Below the pieces are notes generated by a model. That model did no database searches. It saw only the letters and a program-made list of their open reading frames with translations, and had not been told where the DNA came from. A stretch of 64,000 nucleotides of DNA from Streptomyces sp. NBS 14/10 (GTDB taxonomy: Bacteria > Actinomycetota > Actinomycetes > Streptomycetales > Streptomycetaceae): the NCBI RefSeq assembly GCF_002224125.1, contig NZ_NCSM01000014.1, forward strand, positions 116,779 to 180,778, read 5' to 3'. This document shows, piece after piece, positions 50,553-59,572 of this stretch (position 1 is its first letter; every line of letters starts with the position of its first letter). Both the position numbers and the translations under genes were made by a program.

Positions 50553-51385
50553 GGCTTGAGGAACCCGGCCTCGGTGAGGACCTTCTGGCCCTCGGCGGAC
50601 CGCACAAGCTCGATGAACGCCTTGGCCGTCTTGGCGTTGGGGGCGTTCTTGAGCAGGGCGACCGGGTAGTCGTTGATGGCGTTGGCAGACTCGGGGAACT
50701 CCACGCCCTCCACCTTGTCACCCGCCGCCTTCACATCGGTCTTGTAGACGACCGCGGCATCGGCCTCCTTGAGCACGACCTTGTTCAGCGCGGACTTGAC
50801 GTCCTGCTCGTAGGAGACCGGGGTGAGCTTGAGCTTGCTCGCGTCCAGGGCCTTCTGCGCGGCGGCACCGCAGGGCACCGTCTTGTCGCACAGCACGACC
50901 TTCAGGCCCGATTTGGTGAGGTCCTTCAGGGAAGCGACCTTGTCCGGGTTGCCCGGCAGGGTGGCGATCTCCAGCTGGTTGCGCACGAAGGTGGCCGGGG
51001 TGCCGGCCGCGTCGCCCTTGTCCGTCACGATCTTCATCGTCTTGGGGCTGGCGGCGGCGAACACATCGGCCGGGGCGCCACCGGTGATACTGGCCGCGAG
51101 GCTGTCGCTGCCGCCGAAGCTGAAGGTGACCTTCGTCCCCGGGTGCTCCTTCTCGAACGTGTCGCCGAGAGTGCTGAAGCTCTCCTTCAGAGAGGCCGCG
51201 GCGAAGACCGTCACCTCGCCGGACAGCTTGTCCGAGCCGGAAGAGCCCTTTGTGGAGGAGTCCTTCTGCCCGGTCCCGGAGGAGTCCGAGTCGGACGAGG
51301 AGCAGGCGCTCAGGGTCAGCAGGGCGGCGGCACCTGCGCCGGCCACCTGAAGCATCCGGCGGGTCCGGCGCGCGGAACGGGTCAT
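50549..51385 (-). CDS. modA: Molybdate-binding lipoprotein
   Basis: 278 aa. A lipoprotein signal with lipobox LSAC (Cys28) is followed by a Ser/Asp/Gly-rich linker and the ModA fold: VTVFAAASLKESFSTLGDTFEKEHPGTKVTFSFGGSDSLAASITGGAPADVFAAAS. AAASLKE and FGGSDSLA carry the Ser residues that bind the oxyanion. First gene of modABC. An ATG at 51385 is preferred; the upstream in-frame extension is outside the signal peptide. Confidence 0.94.
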   Translation of the reverse strand: MTRSARRTRRMLQVAGAGAAALLTLSACSSSDSDSSGTGQKDSSTKGSSGSDKLSGEVTVFAAASLKESFSTLGDTFEKEHPGTKVTFSFGGSDSLAASITGGAPADVFAAASPKTMKIVTDKGDAAGTPATFVRNQLEIATLPGNPDKVASLKDLTKSGLKVVLCDKTVPCGAAAQKALDASKLKLTPVSYEQDVKSALNKVVLKEADAAVVYKTDVKAAGDKVEGVEFPESANAINDYPVALLKNAPNAKTAKAFIELVRSAEGQKVLTEAGFLKP

Positions 51386-51500
51386 CACGGGTCCACTCCC
51401 TCGGGTCCTGACTCTGGTCAGGCGTTGATGATACTTCCGCACTTGCGAGGGGAAACCCTCCTGCCACATTGCATGAGCTGGATCTTCCGTGCACTGGCAT

Positions 51501-51510
51501 CGCATATGCG
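51501..51510. promoter_or_regulatory. CGCATATGCG palindrome upstream of modA
   Basis: A perfect 10-bp palindrome lies in the gap between modA and the divergent molybdopterin-domain remnant, 116 bp from the modA start. It could be the site of the HTH/Mop regulator encoded at 51951-52364. The evidence is position and symmetry only. Confidence 0.35.
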
Positions 51511-51560
51511 TTTGTGCGGGATGGCTGTTCGGGTACGGGTCACCAGGGAGGTGGTACCTC

Positions 51561-51934
51561 GTGAGCCAGTCCCTCACAGCCGCCGGTACGGCCGCCGGTC
51601 CGGTGGCGGAACTCGTCCTCGCAGGCGATCTGGCCCGTCCGGCCCGCCTGACGGTGCCCGACCCGGTCCCGTCTTCGACGCGGCCCGCCGCAAGGACCGG
51701 CTGCGCTTCCTCATCGCCGTACACGGCACGGACGGCCACCGCGCGCTGCTGTCCTGGGCGGAGATCGACCCGGACTTCGGCCGCGCCCCCGTCCTGCTCG
51801 CGGTCACCCTCGACGACACCCCGCTCGACCGCGCGGGCCCCCAGCTGGTCCTGCCCCAGGACCGCTGCGGCGCCCGGTACATCAGCGGTATCGACACGAT
51901 CCGGGTGGACGGCGGATACACCGCGTGGAGCTGA
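51561..51934 (+). pseudogene. Molybdopterin-binding-domain protein, internally deleted
   Basis: GTG 51561 has a strong site (GGGAGGT). It begins MSQSLTAAGTAAGPVAELVLAGDLARPARLTVPD, then at about 51663 the frame changes to PVFDAARRKDRLRFLIAVHGTDGHRALLSWAEIDPDFGRAPVLLAVTLDDTPLDRAGPQLVLPQDRCGARYISGIDTIRV. The second part is the end of a sulfite-oxidase-like molybdopterin domain. The roughly 35-40 residues between are missing, so this looks like an out-of-frame deletion. It is divergent from modA. Confidence 0.65.
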
Positions 51935-51950
51935 GAGCCATGGGAGGGTG

Positions 51951-52364
51951 TCAGACGCGGTCGATATGCACGTTCGTCGACTTCACCCGGGCGGTGGCCT
52001 CCATGCCGACCTCCAGCCCCAGCTCCTCCACGGCCTCCCGGGTGAGCAGCGATACGAGCCGGTGCGGTCCGGCCTGGATCTCCACCTGTGCCGCCACATC
52101 ACCGAGCTTGATCGCGGTGACGATGCCGGGGAAGGCGTTGCGGACCGAGGTGTAGGACGCCTCCTCCTCCGTACTTCCGCCACTCCCGCCACTCCCGCCC
52201 TTGGCGAGCTCCACGGAGAACGCGGCCAGGTCCTTCCCGTCGATGAGCCGCTTCCCGCTCTCGTCGCGGTGGGTCGCCACCCGGCCCGCGTCCGCCCACC
52301 GCCGCGCGGTGTCCGGACTCACGCCGAGGAGCCGTGCCGCCTGGCCGATCGTGTATGACTGCAT
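51951..52364 (-). CDS. Helix-turn-helix/Mop-domain molybdate-responsive regulator
   Basis: 137 aa. MQSYTIGQAARLLGVSPDTARRWADAGRVATHRDESGKRLIDGKDLAAFSVELAK is a MerR/excisionase-type DNA-binding domain; after a Ser/Gly linker, SYTSVRNAFPGIVTAIKLGDVAAQVEIQAGPHRLVSLLTREAVEELGLEVGMEATARVKSTNVHI is one Mop (TOBE) molybdate-binding domain. It is smaller than ModE but combines the same functions, and probably controls modABC. It neighbours, but does not overlap, the MocR gene. Confidence 0.88.
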   Translation of the reverse strand: MQSYTIGQAARLLGVSPDTARRWADAGRVATHRDESGKRLIDGKDLAAFSVELAKGGSGGSGGSTEEEASYTSVRNAFPGIVTAIKLGDVAAQVEIQAGPHRLVSLLTREAVEELGLEVGMEATARVKSTNVHIDRV

Positions 52365-52474
52365 GCGCGCCAAGATAAGGCCACAGGGGCCCCTTTGACC
52401 TGCGCCTCCGCCGAGCCCCGGCCGCTGGAACCCAAGCGTCGGCCCGTGCTCGGCGCCGTGCCGCCGTACGGATT

Positions 52475-53866
52475 TCAGCGCAGGTGGTCCGCCGTGGCCG
52501 CTGCCGCCAGGGCGAGCAGGGCGGCCGTGTCGTCCAGGGTGGCCGGGTCTTCGGAGAGCCTGCTGGTGGCGACCCGTATGTGGGGCTGGGAGTAGGAGAC
52601 GCAGAAGCGGCCGCCCGGTGAGACGGTGACGCCCCGGGCGGCCAGGGTGACCAGTGCGGAGGTCTCGTCGGCCACGGGCACCCAGAGCATGAGGCCGTCC
52701 TGGTTGAGGGTGGGCACGCCGAGCCCGGCGAGCCGTTCGGCGAGCGCGCCGCGGCGCAGCCCGTACCGCTCGGCGGCCTCCTGGACCCGGCGGGTGGTGG
52801 CCGCGTCGGTGAGCAGGTGGGCGAGCGCGTCCTGGAGGATGCGGCTGGTCCAGCCGGAGCCGAAGGTCCGCAGGACGCGGGCGCGTTCGACCAGCTCCCC
52901 CGGGCCGCCGACCACGGCCAGGCGCAGATCGGGCCCGTACGCCTTGGAGTAGGAGCGGACCAGCGCGGTGCGCCCCGGGAGGTGCCCTCCGATGCTGGCG
53001 CCCGGGCGTGTGGCGAGCGGGCCGATGCCGTCGTCCTCGATGACGGTGACGTTCGGGGCGTCCTCCAGGACGGCGGCGAGGGCCGCGGCCCGTTGTTCGC
53101 TGAGCGTCCAGCCGCAGGGGGCCTGGGCCCGGGACTGGTGCAGGAACAGGGCGGGGCGTTGGTCGAGGGCGCGCGCCAGCGCGTCGGCGCGCGGCCCCTC
53201 GGCGTCGCAGGCGACCGGCACGACCTGGGCGTCGAGGGCTTCGAGGATGTCCAGCAGGCGGGCCGCCGTGGGGTCCTCCACCATGACCCGGTCGCCGGGG
53301 ACGATCAGCGCCTGGCACAGCAGTTGTACGCCCGCGTAGCCGCCGTCGACGGCCATCCATGCCTCGGGCGCGAACGGCCAGGTGTCGCGTACGGCGTCGA
53401 GGAGCCCGTCCGTGATGGCGGTGCGGGAGTAGTCGTTGAGCAGCGGGGTGCGTGCCCCGGCGAGCAGGGCGTCGGCCGGCGGGGGCAGCAGGGCGGGGTC
53501 CGGTGCGGCCACGGCGAGGTCGAGGGTGAGATGGGTGCCGAAGTCGCCGACGCGTTCGTAGCGCACCGGATGCGGGACCGACGGGGGGCCGCTGACCACG
53601 CTTCCGCGCCGGCCGAGCGTGGTGATCATCCGGTGCCGGCGCAGCACCGCCCACGCCTCGGCCACGGTGCTGGGGCTGACGGCCAGTTCACCGGCCAGGG
53701 CCCGCACGGTGGGCAGCGAGCTGCCGGGAGCCAGCTCCCCTGACCGGATCAGATCGGTCATGGCGACCGCGATACCGCGGGCGCTCGCGTCCTTGATGTG
53801 CCCCGCCAGCCTGCTGGTCGGCCATGTGCCGCCCGGTCCCTCGACCCTGCCGTTTCCGTCGCTCAC
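52475..53866 (-). CDS. MocR/GntR-type aminotransferase-fold regulator
   Basis: 463 aa. A GntR winged helix (about 15-90; IAVAMTDLIRSGELAPGSSLPTVRALAGELAVSPSTVAEAWAVLRRHRMITTLGRRGSVV) is fused to a class-I aminotransferase fold with the PLP-binding Lys in VRSYSKAYGPDLRLAVVGG and VIEDDGIGPLA. MocR proteins use PLP or a PLP adduct of an amine as effector and usually control a divergent operon; here that is the five-gene operon starting at 54082. GTG 53866 is preferred over an in-frame ATG at 53914 because of GGGGGGAACGAG upstream. Confidence 0.9.
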   Translation of the reverse strand: MSDGNGRVEGPGGTWPTSRLAGHIKDASARGIAVAMTDLIRSGELAPGSSLPTVRALAGELAVSPSTVAEAWAVLRRHRMITTLGRRGSVVSGPPSVPHPVRYERVGDFGTHLTLDLAVAAPDPALLPPPADALLAGARTPLLNDYSRTAITDGLLDAVRDTWPFAPEAWMAVDGGYAGVQLLCQALIVPGDRVMVEDPTAARLLDILEALDAQVVPVACDAEGPRADALARALDQRPALFLHQSRAQAPCGWTLSEQRAAALAAVLEDAPNVTVIEDDGIGPLATRPGASIGGHLPGRTALVRSYSKAYGPDLRLAVVGGPGELVERARVLRTFGSGWTSRILQDALAHLLTDAATTRRVQEAAERYGLRRGALAERLAGLGVPTLNQDGLMLWVPVADETSALVTLAARGVTVSPGGRFCVSYSQPHIRVATSRLSEDPATLDDTAALLALAAAATADHLR

Positions 53867-54081
53867 CAGCTCGTTCCCCCCACATCTGCGTTCCGTCGCC
53901 GCTTGTGTGCCCACAGGTTACGACACGGAAAAACTATGTTCAGTAACAAACTAGATCTTGTTTGGCCTCTGTTCTGAACAATAGCCTGCCGGTCATCGCA
54001 TGGATGAAAACAAGCCATGTGCGTCAAGTGCGTCATGAGCGAGCTTCGCGTGTCATGTACCAACCGCTAGGAGTGCGTGCT

Positions 54082-55056
54082 GTGTCATCGCCCACGATCC
54101 GTCTGGGACTCCGCGACTGGGACCACCTGGTGCCGCTGATGTCCGGGCGGGTGCAGGTGCCGGGCTTCCGGATCGAGATCGACGCGCGGGACGTCACCCC
54201 CGACGTGCTCGCCGAGCCCGGCCTCGACGGCGGGGAGACCTCCTTCAGCCGCTACGTACGGGCCCGCGCGGCGGGCGACGACCGGCTGGTCGGCCTGCCC
54301 GCGTTCGTGATGCGCGGCTTCCGGCACCGCTGCGTCCTGGTGCGCGCCGACAGCCCGCTGCGCTCGTTCGGCGAGCTCGCCGGTGCCCGGGTCGGCCTCA
54401 CCGGCTGGCCCGACTCCGGCAACACCTGGACCCGCGCGCTGATCCGGGCCGCGGGCGTGGACCTGTCCGGTATCGAGTGGCGGGTGGGGCCGCTGGCCGC
54501 CGGGGAGGTCGGCAAGGAGCGGCTGGGAGACCGTCCGCTGCCGCGAAACGTCTTGGCCATGGCCGAGGGCGAGTCGCTGGTCGGGGAGCTGGCCGCGGGG
54601 CGGCTGGACGCGATCCTCACCCCGTTCATGCCGCCGGAGTTCTTCACCCCGGACAGCCGCTTCCGGCATCTGCTCGACGATCACCCGGCCGCGGAGCGCG
54701 CCTACTGGGCGGCCACCGGGTTCGTGCCCGGGATCCACCTGGTGACGCTGAAGAAGGAGGTCGTCGAGGCCCACCCGGAGCTGCCCGCCGCCCTTCTCGC
54801 GGGCCTGGAGGCGTCCAAGCGCCACTGGCTGGAGCGGCGGCGGCTGCTCGCCGACACCACGCCCTGGCTGCTGCACTCCCTCACCGAGTCGGCCGAGGTC
54901 TTCGGCGCGGACTGGATGCCGTACGGCACCGAGAACAACGCCGCGATGACCCGGGCCTTCTGCGAGGAGCTGTACGCGCAGGGCATCGCGCCCGAGCCCA
55001 TCGACCCCGCCGTCGTCTTCCCGCTGCCGTCCCCTGCCGTCGCCCCCGCCGCGTGA
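54082..55056 (+). CDS. Binding-protein-fold enzyme, 4,5-dihydroxyphthalate decarboxylase-like
   Basis: 324 aa. TIRLGLRDWDHLVPLMSGRVQVPGFRIEIDARDVTPDVLAEPG, SFSRYVRARAAGDDRLVGLPAFVMRGFRHRCVLV and ARVGLTGWPDSGNTWTRALIRAAG match the group of periplasmic-binding-like proteins that includes 4,5-dihydroxyphthalate decarboxylase. There is no signal peptide or lipobox from any plausible start, so it is probably a cytoplasmic enzyme, not a transporter subunit. GTG 54082 has AGGAG at 8 bases. First gene of the operon divergent from MocR. Confidence 0.8.
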   Translation: MSSPTIRLGLRDWDHLVPLMSGRVQVPGFRIEIDARDVTPDVLAEPGLDGGETSFSRYVRARAAGDDRLVGLPAFVMRGFRHRCVLVRADSPLRSFGELAGARVGLTGWPDSGNTWTRALIRAAGVDLSGIEWRVGPLAAGEVGKERLGDRPLPRNVLAMAEGESLVGELAAGRLDAILTPFMPPEFFTPDSRFRHLLDDHPAAERAYWAATGFVPGIHLVTLKKEVVEAHPELPAALLAGLEASKRHWLERRRLLADTTPWLLHSLTESAEVFGADWMPYGTENNAAMTRAFCEELYAQGIAPEPIDPAVVFPLPSPAVAPAA

Positions 55057-55108
55057 CGCCACCGGCCCTGCCCACCTCACCGATCGACACCTCTTGGAGC
55101 ACCGCCGC

Positions 55109-55942
55109 ATGCGTATCGCCGTAGGACAGTTCGCCGCCAGCCCCGACTGGAAGGAGAACCTGGGCGCGTGCCTCGACCTCGCCGCCGAGGCGGACCGGGG
55201 CGGCGCGGACCTGCTCGTTCTCCCCGAGGGCGTGCTGGCCCGCTTCACCGAGGACCGCCACCGCATCCGCGAGGTCGCCCAGCCGCTGGACGGCCCGTTC
55301 GTCACCGAACTGGCCGCCGCCACCGCGCACGGCTCCACCACCATCGTGGTGGGCATCCACGAGCCCTCCGACGACGGCCGGGTCTTCAACACCCTGGTGG
55401 TGCTCCGCGCGGGCGAGCTGATCGCCCGCTACCGCAAGATCCACCTCTATGACGCCTTCGGCGACCAGGAGTCCGCCAACGTCCGCCCCGCCGACGAACC
55501 GCCCGTCGTCGTCGAGGTGGCCGACACCAAGGTGGGCCTGATGACCTGCTACGACGTCCGCTTCCCTGAGCTGGCCCGGCTGCTGACCGACGCGGGCGCC
55601 GAGGTGCTGGCGCTCCCGGCCGCCTGGGTGCGCGGCCCGGCCAAGGAACGCCACTGGGAGGTCATGATCGCCGCGCGGGCCCTGGAGAACACCTGCTGGG
55701 TCGCCGCCAGCGGCGAGTCCGGCCCGCGCAACATCGGCAACAGCCTGATCGTCGACCCGCTCGGCACCGTGCGCTCCCGGCTCGCCACCGGCCAGGGCCT
55801 GGCCTGGGCCGAAGCCGACCCGGGCGTCACCGCCGCCGCCCGCTCCACCCTCCCCGTCCTCGCCAACCGGCGGTTCGCCGTCGACCCGACCGTCCGTCCC
55901 CTGGGCACCCTTCCCCTCGGCACCCTTCCCCTCGGAGCCTGA
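55109..55942 (+). CDS. Nitrilase-superfamily amidohydrolase
   Basis: 277 aa. The catalytic triad is visible: Glu40 (LVLPEG), Lys110 (YRKIHLYD) and Cys147 (MTCYDVRFPE). The family cleaves C-N bonds of amides, carbamoyl compounds or nitriles; YRKIHLYDAFG and CYDVRFPE suggest the amidase/omega-amidase (Nit) branch rather than true nitrilases. The C-terminus ends in LGTLPLGTLPLGA, a short DNA repeat. The next gene starts 1 bp after the stop. In context it probably hydrolyses a substrate brought in by the adjacent ABC transporter. Confidence 0.88.
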   Translation: MRIAVGQFAASPDWKENLGACLDLAAEADRGGADLLVLPEGVLARFTEDRHRIREVAQPLDGPFVTELAAATAHGSTTIVVGIHEPSDDGRVFNTLVVLRAGELIARYRKIHLYDAFGDQESANVRPADEPPVVVEVADTKVGLMTCYDVRFPELARLLTDAGAEVLALPAAWVRGPAKERHWEVMIAARALENTCWVAASGESGPRNIGNSLIVDPLGTVRSRLATGQGLAWAEADPGVTAAARSTLPVLANRRFAVDPTVRPLGTLPLGTLPLGA

Positions 55943-55943
55943 T

Positions 55944-56879
55944 ATGTCCCCCAGACGACTCGCCCTCGCCGCCGGCGCCGCCCTGTCCTGTACCGCCCTG
56001 CTCGCCGCCTGCGGCGCCAACCCGCCCCAGGCCGACGGCGCGGTGAGCGAGAAGACGGCCGCCGCGGCGGGGTCCCAGCTCACCGAGGACAAGGAACTGC
56101 ACGGCCAACTGCCCGAGAAGGCGCGCAAGTCCGGAAAGCTGGTGTCGGTCAACAACGGCTCCTTCCCGCCGTACGAGATCGCCGGCTCCGACGGCCACAA
56201 CCTCAGCGGGGCCTCCGCGGACCTCTCGGCCGCGCTCGGGAAGGTGCTCGGCGTCACCATCGAGCATGTGACGGCGGACGGGCTGCCCAGCGAGCTGACG
56301 GGCATCAAGGCCGGCCGCTACGACTTCGCCATCGGCCCGATCGGCGACTTCAAGGAGCGGCAGGGCGCCAACGACTTCGTGGACTGGGTCCGGGAGTTCG
56401 TCGTCTTCGCCGTGCCCAAGGGCAACCCGAAGAAAATCACCTCCCTCGACACCGCCTGCGGCCGGAAGGTCGCGGTCATGGCCGGCGGCTCCGCCGAGGG
56501 CGTCATCAAGAAGCAGTCCGAGGCGTGCACGAAGAAGGGCAAGGCCGCCGTCCAGGTCCAGTCGTACAAGGACCAGCCGTCCTCCATCCTCGCCGTGAAG
56601 TCCGGCCGCGCCGACGCGTTCTTCTCCTCGCAGGCCCCGCTGACGTACTTCGTGCAGCAGTCCAAGGGAGAGCTGGAGCTGGCGGGCACCGGGCAGTCCA
56701 ACGGGTTCGACGACCTCTACCAGGGCGCCGTCGTCCCCAAGGACGGACCGCTGCGCGACGTCCTGCTCAAGGCCATCCAGAAGCTCATCGACAACGGCAG
56801 CTACGACCAGATCATGCGGAAGTGGGGGCTCAAGGACAACGAGCTCAAGCAGGCGGGCGTCAACCTCGCCAAATCCTGA
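55944..56879 (+). CDS. Polar amino-acid ABC transporter substrate-binding lipoprotein
   Basis: 311 aa. Lipobox LLAAC (Cys23), then the family-3 solute-binding fold: LVSVNNGSFPPYEIAGSDGHNLSGASADLSAALGKVLGVTIEHVTADGLPSELTGIKAGRYDFAIGPIGDFKERQ. FPPYE and the Asp-Phe-Ala motif are classic for amino acids and opines. It starts 1 bp after the amidohydrolase gene and has an AGGAGGTGA site for the following permease downstream of its stop. Confidence 0.92.
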   Translation: MSPRRLALAAGAALSCTALLAACGANPPQADGAVSEKTAAAAGSQLTEDKELHGQLPEKARKSGKLVSVNNGSFPPYEIAGSDGHNLSGASADLSAALGKVLGVTIEHVTADGLPSELTGIKAGRYDFAIGPIGDFKERQGANDFVDWVREFVVFAVPKGNPKKITSLDTACGRKVAVMAGGSAEGVIKKQSEACTKKGKAAVQVQSYKDQPSSILAVKSGRADAFFSSQAPLTYFVQQSKGELELAGTGQSNGFDDLYQGAVVPKDGPLRDVLLKAIQKLIDNGSYDQIMRKWGLKDNELKQAGVNLAKS

Positions 56880-56902
56880 CTCACGAAAGGAGGTGAGCCG
56901 CC

Positions 56903-57913
56903 ATGGCCACCGAATCCTCCCCGGATCACTCCCCGGCGGTCGTCGCCGTCAAGGAACGGACGGAGCACCCGCACGCCCCCGACCACCCCGTGGACGTGGC
57001 CCATGCCGTTCCCGTACGGCATCCGCTGCGCTGGCTTTCCGTGGTGGTCCTGGCCGTGCTCGCCGCCCAGCTCGGGCACTTCCTGATCACCAACCCCAAT
57101 TTCGAATGGGGCACGGTGGGCGCCTACTTCGGCGCACAGGTCTTCGGCCAGGGCATCGTCACCACCATCGAACTCACCGTGGTGGCCATGGCGATCGGCA
57201 CCGTCGGCGGCGTCTTCGTCGCGGTGGGCCGCATGTCGGAGAACCGGGTGCTCAGCACGGTCTGCGGCGCCTACGTCTGGTTCTTCCGTGGCATTCCGGT
57301 CCTGGTGCAGCTGATCTTCTGGTACAACCTCTCGGCGCTGCTGCCCCGGATCTCCTTCGGTATCCCGTTCGGCCCCGAGTTCATCAGCGCCGAGACCAAC
57401 ACCCTGATCAGCCCCTGGCTCGCCGCCATCCTCGGCCTCGGCCTCAACGAGGCCGCGTACATGGCCGAAATCGTGCGCGGCGGTCTGCTCGGCGTCGACC
57501 ACGGTCAGACCGAGGCCGCCTCCGCGCTCGGCATGGGCCGGGCCCGCATCCTGCGCCGGATCGTGCTGCCGCAGGCGATGCGCTTCATCGTGCCGCCCAC
57601 CGGCAGCCAGGTCATCAACATGCTCAAGGCGACCTCGCTGGTCAGCGTGATAGCCCTCGCCGACCTGCTGTACACGGCGCAGTCGATCTACAACCGCACC
57701 TTCGAAACCATCCCGCTGCTCGTCGTGGCCTGCCTGTGGTACCTGGTCATGACCTCCGTGCTCTACGTCGGGCAGTCGTTCATCGAGCGCTACTACGCCC
57801 GCGGCAGCAGCCGTAACTCCCCGCAGAGCTTCTGGGACTTCGCGCTCTTCCGCCGCCGTACGGCACGAGTACGCAAGGCAGGGACGGAACCCGTATCGGA
57901 GACCCCCTCATGA
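56903..57913 (+). CDS. Amino-acid ABC transporter permease (HisM/GlnP type)
   Basis: 336 aa. Long polar N-terminus (about 1-45), then five to six TM helices. [49 protein letters not shown] and the EAA loop [51 protein letters not shown] are diagnostic. AGGAGGTGAGCCGCC lies before ATG 56903. The stop overlaps the ATPase start by 4 bp. Confidence 0.94.
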   Translation: MATESSPDHSPAVVAVKERTEHPHAPDHPVDVAHAVPVRHPLRWLSVVVLAVLAAQLGHFLITNPNFEWGTVGAYFGAQVFGQGIVTTIELTVVAMAIGTVGGVFVAVGRMSENRVLSTVCGAYVWFFRGIPVLVQLIFWYNLSALLPRISFGIPFGPEFISAETNTLISPWLAAILGLGLNEAAYMAEIVRGGLLGVDHGQTEAASALGMGRARILRRIVLPQAMRFIVPPTGSQVINMLKATSLVSVIALADLLYTAQSIYNRTFETIPLLVVACLWYLVMTSVLYVGQSFIERYYARGSSRNSPQSFWDFALFRRRTARVRKAGTEPVSETPS

Positions 57914-58710
57914 CGACGATGACGACCAAGGCGACGGACCCGGCCACCGCCTGGCCGATGGTGCGGGCGCACCAGGTGCACAAGCGGTTCGGACATGTGG
58001 AGGTCCTCAAGGGCATCGACCTGGAGGTCCACTCGGGCGAGGTGGTGGTGCTGCTCGGCCCGTCCGGTTCGGGCAAGTCGACCTTCCTGCGCTGCGTCAA
58101 CAACCTGGAGCGGATCGACTCCGGCTCCGTCCACGTCGAGGGCGAGCTGATCGGGTTCCGCCGGACCGGCTCCCGCGTCCACCACCTGCGGCCCCGCGAG
58201 GCGACCCGGCAGCGGCGCGACATCGGCATGGTGTTCCAGCACTTCAACCTGTTCCCGCACCAGACGGTCCTCGGCAACGTCATGGAGGCCCCGGTGGGCG
58301 TCCTGGGCATGCCAAAGGCTGAGGCGCGGGAGACGGCGTTGCGGCTGCTGGAACAGGTCGGTCTCGCCGAGAAGGCGGACGCCTACCCGCGCCAGCTGTC
58401 CGGCGGCCAGCAGCAGCGGGTGGCCATCGCCCGCGCCCTGGCCATGCGGCCGAAGCTGATGCTCTTCGACGAGCCGACCAGCGCCCTCGACCCCGAACTG
58501 GTCGGCGAAGTCCTCGCCACCATGCGGGACCTGGCGCGCGGCGGCCTCACCATGCTGGTGGTCACCCACGAGATCGGCTTCGCCCGGGAGGTCGCCGACC
58601 GGGTGGTCTTCATGGACGGCGGCCGCATCGTGGAGAGCGGCACCCCCGAGGAGGTGCTCGACAACCCGGCCAACCCGCGCACCCGGGCGTTCCTCAGCCG
58701 CTTCCTGTGA
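57910..58710 (+). CDS. Amino-acid ABC transporter ATP-binding protein (GlnQ type)
   Basis: 266 aa. Walker [10 protein letters not shown] (50-58), [40 protein letters not shown] with the signature and Walker B, and [18 protein letters not shown] place it in the polar amino-acid uptake family. It completes the operon with the lipoprotein and permease. ATG 57910 overlaps the permease stop. Confidence 0.95.
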   Translation: MTTMTTKATDPATAWPMVRAHQVHKRFGHVEVLKGIDLEVHSGEVVVLLGPSGSGKSTFLRCVNNLERIDSGSVHVEGELIGFRRTGSRVHHLRPREATRQRRDIGMVFQHFNLFPHQTVLGNVMEAPVGVLGMPKAEARETALRLLEQVGLAEKADAYPRQLSGGQQQRVAIARALAMRPKLMLFDEPTSALDPELVGEVLATMRDLARGGLTMLVVTHEIGFAREVADRVVFMDGGRIVESGTPEEVLDNPANPRTRAFLSRFL

Positions 58711-59061
58711 GCGGGTGCCCCCGCGGTCGCCTACGCGCCCGCCTCGCCCCGTGCCGGATTCCCGGCAGGGGGCGAAGGTGTGAACGCCATTCAGCCGAAA
58801 CGACGTTGGCGAAAGTCCGTCTACAGCATCGGGTAGGGTCTACTTCGCGCGCGTGAAGACCAAGCGCGCTCGACGCGCTGAGCGAGGACCAAGCCGGCGC
58901 AACCCAACGCATTCGGGCGACCAGGTGAATTATGTCCCGGTTGGTGTTGGGGAAGTAAGTTTTTTTCGGGTCGCTGACCTACGGGGGCTTCATGAGTCAG
59001 GAATCCCCTTGCTTCAGTTGACAATCCATCGCGATCATCTGGCGAATCAAGGAGACGAGAA
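58711..59061. other. Intergenic region before the SH3b gene
   Basis: 351 bp. A weak hairpin (TGCCGG-ATTC-CCGGCA, 58752-58767) may terminate the ABC operon. The second half (from about 58920) is low in GC, with a run of seven T at about 58961, and probably holds the SH3b gene promoter. No gene is supported. Confidence 0.45.
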
Positions 59062-59397
59062 GTGCGAATTGCCCGGCGAATAGGCGCGGCTGCCGCGTCC
59101 GCTGCCGTAATCCTCGGGGGCGCCGTGCTCACCGCCCCGACCGCCTCGGCGGCATCCCTGCCGAGGGCGTGCAACCTGATAGTTACGCAGACCAAGGAGG
59201 CTTCGGCGGCCGTGAACCTGCGCAGCGGCCCCGGAACGAATTACACCTCCCTTGGACTCCTGTCCAAGGGTACCGATTTCACCGAGTACTGCACCAAGGA
59301 TTACAAGTGGAGCTACGGCAAGGTCACCAGCGGGGCCAACAAGGGGAAGAAGGGCTGGGTCAAGTACTCCCTCCTCAACCCCGTCGAAAAGCGCTGA
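59062..59397 (+). CDS. Secreted SH3b-domain protein
   Basis: 111 aa. A signal peptide (RRIGAAAASAAVILGGAVLTAPTASA, cleavage near residue 30) is followed by one bacterial SH3 domain: NLRSGPGTNYTSLGLLSKGTDFTEYCTKDYKWSYGKVTSGANKGKKGWVKYSLL. Two cysteines (Cys37 and the one in EYCTKD) could form a disulfide. Such small proteins bind cell-wall peptides or act as modulators of other secreted proteins. GTG start with AAGGAGAC upstream. DNA is less GC-rich than its neighbours. Confidence 0.88.
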   Translation: MRIARRIGAAAASAAVILGGAVLTAPTASAASLPRACNLIVTQTKEASAAVNLRSGPGTNYTSLGLLSKGTDFTEYCTKDYKWSYGKVTSGANKGKKGWVKYSLLNPVEKR

Positions 59398-59572
59398 CCC
59401 GCGCCGTAATTCCTTCTCGCGCACAAAACACTTCCTGAAGCCATATTAGAGCCAGGTCAAAGCCCAACGTCGATTCCGTTGAGTGACCTTGTCGCTCGGG
59501 GCGGCCAGGTTCCGCTCGCTTGCGGCGAATGGACCCTGGCTGCCCCGCCTGCCCGCCTGCCCGCCGCGTCCG

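Noticed and set aside
51951..53654. 567-codon minus-strand frame extending the HTH/Mop regulator
   Set aside because: The first 430 codons are an Arg/Pro-rich shadow of the MocR gene in another frame; the regulator begins at 52364.
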